16,590 nt of DNA from an uncultured Collinsella sp. GTDB lineage: Bacteria; Actinomycetota; Coriobacteriia; Coriobacteriales; Coriobacteriaceae. Position numbers and translations under genes: made by a program. The DNA lies in assembly GCA_900552185.1 (NCBI GenBank), contig URYT01000020.1, positions 1 through 16,590 on the forward strand, in the 5' to 3' direction. The notes under the pieces were generated by a model. That model was not told the DNA's origin. It ran no database searches and saw only the letters and a list, made by a program, of their open reading frames with translations. Positions 13,803-16,590 of the stretch are shown here, in pieces. Every line of letters starts with the position of its first letter. Position 1 is the stretch's first letter.

Positions 13803-15142
13803 TCGACCGCCGCGCCCAGCGCGATAGTTCAATATCAATCTTTCGTATCATTGCCGTTGCCTGCGCCATTTGCGTGCTGGTGTACTTTATTTTTGCCTTG
13901 GTGACCGGTATCGAGCCGATCGCCACGGTGATTGCCTGCGCGCTGCTGTGCATCTTTCTGTGCATCTTTATCTTTTTGACGCTCAATCCCGATTCGGTGC
14001 GCTCCCAGTACACCGAGGAGACACTCTCGGTGGCCTCGGCCATGCTCGAGGACATTAAGGGCGGTCTGACGCAGGAGTCGGCGCGTTTGGTGTGCCGGCG
14101 CATTTTGCCCGAGACGCGCGCCATGACGGTGGCCATCACCGACGAGGGCAACGTGCTTGCCTGCGCGGGAGAGTTTGAGGAAAAACTACTGCCAGATTCT
14201 CCCATCCACACGCTTGCCACGCGCTACGTTATCGAACATGGCATCGTGCAGTCGTTCAACCGTATGGTGGATGTCGTGGGCTCGGACGGCTCGCACAACC
14301 AAGTCCCCGCCGGCATTATCGCCCCCATCAAGGTGGGCGATCGTACCGTCGGCACGCTCAAGTTCTACTACAAGACCCCGCGCGCCGTCGACCGTACCCA
14401 GTACGCGCTTGCCTCGGGCTTTGCCGAGATCTTGTCCACGCAGCTCGCTATCCACGAGCTCGAGGTGCAAAAGGAACTCACGGCGCGCGCCGAGGTGCGT
14501 GCGCTGCAGGCGCAGATTAACCCACACTTCCTGTTCAACACGCTGAACACCATTGCATCGTTTACGCGCACCGATCCGCTGCGGGCCCGCGAACTGCTTC
14601 GTGAGTTCTCATCGTTCTATCGTGCCACGCTCGACAACTCGGGATCGCTTATTCCGGTCTCGCGCGAGGTTGCACAGACCAAGCGCTACCTTACCTTTGA
14701 GAAGGCCCGCTTTGGCGAGGACCGTGTGCTTGCGACGTTCGATGTGTCCGAGGACGTGGAAGATACGCTGGTGCCGGCGTTCGTGATCCAGCCGATTGTC
14801 GAGAACGCCGTGCGTCATGGTATGGGCGATGACGACGCCCTGAGGATCGACGTGACCGTTCACCAAGACGGCGAGGATGCAATCTTGATTGCCGTGGCCG
14901 ATAATGGCGTGGGCATGGATGAGGGTACCGCCGCCAGACTGTTTGACGAACGCTCTGCCCGTCCCGACGCCAGCTCTCCCCAGGGTGGCGGCGCCGGTGT
15001 GGCCATGCACAATATTTCGGAGCGCATCCATCGCTTTTATGGGCCGCACTCCTATACGCGTGTCGAATCGGCGCCGGGCAAGGGCACCAAAGTGCTCCTT
15101 CATCTTGATTTGTCAGAGAGCATCTTTGACATTCAAGAGTAA
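13799..15142 (+). CDS. LytS-type sensor histidine kinase (second pair)
   Basis: A 447-residue membrane kinase built like the one at 7887: two adjacent helices (about 13-35 and 40-62), a GAF-like region (about 75-222), then the His_kinase domain with QINPHFLFNT (H243) and the ATPase domain with PIVENAVRHG (N336), DNGVGM (368-373) and the glycine box QGGGAGVAMHN. The region YALASGFAEILSTQLA matches its paralogue's TALASGFADLISTQLA almost residue for residue. Its ATG overlaps the stop of the glycosyltransferase, and the ribosome site GGAGGGGG lies inside that gene. The partner regulator begins 72 bases after the stop. The signal is unknown; the coupling suggests it monitors the envelope or the glycosyltransferase pathway, which is inference. 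Confidence 0.92.
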   Translation: MIDRRAQRDSSISIFRIIAVACAICVLVYFIFALVTGIEPIATVIACALLCIFLCIFIFLTLNPDSVRSQYTEETLSVASAMLEDIKGGLTQESARLVCRRILPETRAMTVAITDEGNVLACAGEFEEKLLPDSPIHTLATRYVIEHGIVQSFNRMVDVVGSDGSHNQVPAGIIAPIKVGDRTVGTLKFYYKTPRAVDRTQYALASGFAEILSTQLAIHELEVQKELTARAEVRALQAQINPHFLFNTLNTIASFTRTDPLRARELLREFSSFYRATLDNSGSLIPVSREVAQTKRYLTFEKARFGEDRVLATFDVSEDVEDTLVPAFVIQPIVENAVRHGMGDDDALRIDVTVHQDGEDAILIAVADNGVGMDEGTAARLFDERSARPDASSPQGGGAGVAMHNISERIHRFYGPHSYTRVESAPGKGTKVLLHLDLSESIFDIQE

Positions 15143-15214
15143 AATAAAAGGCTACGGGCTCAACGTCATGCGACGGATGCCCGGCGTAGTTAGTTGACGA
15201 AAGGTTTTATCCCT

Positions 15215-15931
15215 ATGCTGCGTGCGATGATTGTGGATGATGAGGCGCCGGCTCGCTCGGAGCTTCGCTTCCTGCTCGAGCAAACGGGCAAGATCGGCAC
15301 GATCACGGAGGCGTCGAGCGTCCGCTCCGCCATCGAGATGCTTATGGAAAGTCGCGTGGATGTCGTGTTTCTCGATATCTCGATGCCCGGTGCCTCGGGC
15401 CTGCAACTTGCCGAGGCGCTGCATAAGCTCAAAAATCCGCCGGCGATCGTGTTTGTGACTGCGTATAGTGACCATGCGGTCGAGGCATTCGACGTGGATG
15501 CCGTCGATTATCTGATGAAGCCGGTCGAGGAAGCTCGCTTGGATCGCGCGATCGAGAAGGTCATGCAACGCACCAAGCCGGTTACGGACAGCAAGGTGAC
15601 CATCGAGCGTATCCCGGTGGAAAAGGGCGGCCGCAAGGTGCTCATTCCCGTGGACGACATTCGCTTTATCATGGCCAAGGACGATTACTCCTGCATCTAT
15701 ACCGTCGATGATCGCTTTTTGTCGACGACCTCGCTGGCGCAGTTTGAGGCCAAGCTCTGCGACTTTGGCTTCTTCCGTGTTCACCGCCGCTATATCGTCA
15801 ACTTGGCGTGCGTCACGGATGTGGAGACGGTGCCCTCGGGCGCCATCCAGCTGGGCATTACGGGCGTCGACGAACGCGTGCCGGTTTCGCGCCGCCGCGT
15901 CGTGCCGCTCAAGAAGGCTCTGAGTCTCTAG
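15215..15931 (+). CDS. LytTR-family response regulator (second pair)
   Basis: A 238-residue receiver plus LytTR regulator. Receiver residues are D8, D9, E10, phosphoacceptor D54 in VFLDISMPG, T82 and K102 in LMKPVEE. The LytTR half, from about 130, contains FFRVHRRYIVNLACV and ends PVSRRRVVPLKKAL, parallel to the regulator at 9311. The ATG at 15215 is preferred to a TTG at 15194 because GAAAGG lies between them and the receiver then starts in the normal way (MLRAMIVDDE). The 72-base gap from the kinase has no terminator, so the two are probably co-transcribed with the glycosyltransferase gene. A terminator follows directly. The two regulators probably read similar direct-repeat sites, so cross-talk is possible. 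Confidence 0.93.
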   Translation: MLRAMIVDDEAPARSELRFLLEQTGKIGTITEASSVRSAIEMLMESRVDVVFLDISMPGASGLQLAEALHKLKNPPAIVFVTAYSDHAVEAFDVDAVDYLMKPVEEARLDRAIEKVMQRTKPVTDSKVTIERIPVEKGGRKVLIPVDDIRFIMAKDDYSCIYTVDDRFLSTTSLAQFEAKLCDFGFFRVHRRYIVNLACVTDVETVPSGAIQLGITGVDERVPVSRRRVVPLKKALSL

Positions 15932-15937
15932 CACACT

Positions 15938-15987
15938 GGCCCCGCAGCCCTGTAGACCCATCGTCTGCGGAGCCGTGGGGCCTTTTT
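15938..15987 (+). terminator. Intrinsic terminator of the second LytS/LytR operon
   Basis: GGCCCC (15938-15943) pairs with GGGGCC (15977-15982), and the stem extends inward through GCAGCCCTG against the right arm with a few mismatches and wobble pairs. TTTTT follows at 15983-15987. It starts 7 bases after the regulator stop. Confidence 0.75.
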
Positions 15988-16026
15988 GTATGTATCTGCC
16001 GAATCGTTTTTTGCGGAAGGGATCCC

Positions 16027-16494
16027 ATGAACAGTGCAAGCGCCAAGCGTATCGACATCATCTCGGACACCCACGGCTATTTATCGCCTGCGCTCTTGGA
16101 TGAGCTTGAGGGCGCAGACCTGATCATCCACGCCGGCGACCTCACGTCAGAGATGGACTACGAGCACCTATGCACCATCGCCCCCGTGCGGGCCGTACTG
16201 GGCAACAACGATTACTACCGCGACTACGGTCCCGATGTAGACCGTCTTGCGCTCTTTACCTACGAAGGACTCAAGTTCGCCGTAGCCCACTACCGCGAAG
16301 ACCTTCCGGTGGGATCCGTAGACGTAGCCATCAACGGCCACACCCACGTAACCAAAGAAGCCCAAGTGGGCCGCTGCTTAGTCCTCAACCCGGGCAGCGC
16401 CAGCTACCCCAGAGGCACCCGAGGCCCCACCATGGCCAGAATGCTCGTAAAAGACGGCCATGTCATAAGCACCAAATTTATTGACCTAGACTAA
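16027..16494 (+). CDS. YfcE/MJ0936-type metallophosphoesterase
   Basis: A 155-residue cytoplasmic phosphodiesterase of the calcineurin-like superfamily, YfcE/MJ0936 branch, which hydrolyses phosphodiester model substrates with Mn2+ or similar metals; the natural substrate is generally unknown. The metal motifs are complete: SDTHG with D14 and H16, HAGD with D38, GNND (59-62), H88 in VAHYRED, and GHTH (104-107). The length is at the compact end of the family, as expected. The ATG at 16027 follows GGAAGGGA. It sits between two terminators, so it is a single-gene unit, with the promoter probably in or near the upstream terminator region. The name yfcE is not assigned because orthology cannot be shown here. 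Confidence 0.93.
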   Translation: MNSASAKRIDIISDTHGYLSPALLDELEGADLIIHAGDLTSEMDYEHLCTIAPVRAVLGNNDYYRDYGPDVDRLALFTYEGLKFAVAHYREDLPVGSVDVAINGHTHVTKEAQVGRCLVLNPGSASYPRGTRGPTMARMLVKDGHVISTKFIDLD

Positions 16495-16501
16495 CCGCAA
16501 C

Positions 16502-16540
16502 AAAAACGGGGGATGCACAATGCATCCCCCGTTTTTCTTT
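16502..16540. terminator. Strong bidirectional intrinsic terminator
   Basis: A perfect 16-bp stem, 16502-16517 (AAAAACGGGGGATGCA) with 16521-16536, around a CAA loop. A runs on one side and T runs on the other make it work in both directions, serving the phosphoesterase gene (plus) and the gene entering from the right edge (minus). Confidence 0.92.
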
Positions 16541-16590
16541 AAGCCAAAGGCCGAAGTTCAACAAGATCCATCAGACCAACCCCGCCGAGG
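16539..16590 (-). CDS. 3' end of an unidentified minus-strand gene (partial)
   Basis: Reading the minus strand in from the right edge, one frame is open and ends at TAA (16539-16541), giving a tail LGGVGLMDLVELRPLA that is protein-like. It overlaps the last bases of the bidirectional terminator, as expected for a convergent gene end. Sixteen residues are not enough to identify it. Confidence 0.5.
   Translation of the reverse strand, partial: LGGVGLMDLVELRPLA

Noticed and set aside
15194..15214. TTG start for the second LytTR regulator
   Set aside because: The ribosome site GAAAGG lies downstream of it, so the ATG at 15215 must be the start used.

Overview
The window is about 16.6 kb of high-GC bacterial chromosome. 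Codon usage, short intergenic gaps and gene content (carbamate kinase, several LytS/LytTR regulators, a DUF4143-type ATPase, a UMF1 transporter) suggest a gut actinobacterium of the Coriobacteriia, most likely Collinsella. This is an inference from style and content; there is no 16S or other marker gene here.

Layout. Positions 1-345 hold the last 21 codons of an unidentified plus-strand gene, then a nested inverted repeat built around an intrinsic terminator. Positions 346-2033 are an AT-richer, transfer-like patch: a minus-strand AAA_14/DUF4143 ATPase, 34-bp tandem repeats over its promoter region, and a high-GC coding remnant. An AT-rich control region leads into arcC (carbamate kinase, 2400-3362), closed by a clear terminator. 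A cluster of short REP-like repeats overlaps the stop codon of a minus-strand gene for a membrane-anchored C39-like cysteine peptidase (3551-4552). Next come a structured leader, an APC-family amino-acid permease (4908-6359) and a COG1228-type metal-dependent amidohydrolase (6491-7768). These two look like an uptake-and-hydrolysis pair, and carbamate kinase nearby hints at catabolism of an amide, ureido or peptide-like compound.

From 7887 to 15931 the window is organised around two paralogous two-component systems. The first pair (LytS1/LytR1, 7887-10045) follows a short promoter-hairpin leader. The second pair (LytS2/LytR2, 13799-15931) sits behind a family 2-like glycosyltransferase, whose stop codon overlaps the LytS2 start (ATGA). 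Between the pairs lie a signal-less protein with the metal-ligand set of zinc-dependent phospholipase C and a UMF1-family transporter. The similarity of the two kinase/regulator pairs and their placement around envelope-type genes suggest duplication and related signalling, though their signals and targets cannot be read from the sequence.

The window ends with a YfcE/MJ0936-type metallophosphoesterase (16027-16494), a strong bidirectional terminator and the 3' end of an unidentified minus-strand gene. Seen directly are the ORFs, motifs, repeats and hairpins; enzyme families follow from recognised motifs; operons, substrates and regulatory roles are inferred. No tRNA, rRNA, CRISPR array or complete insertion sequence was found.
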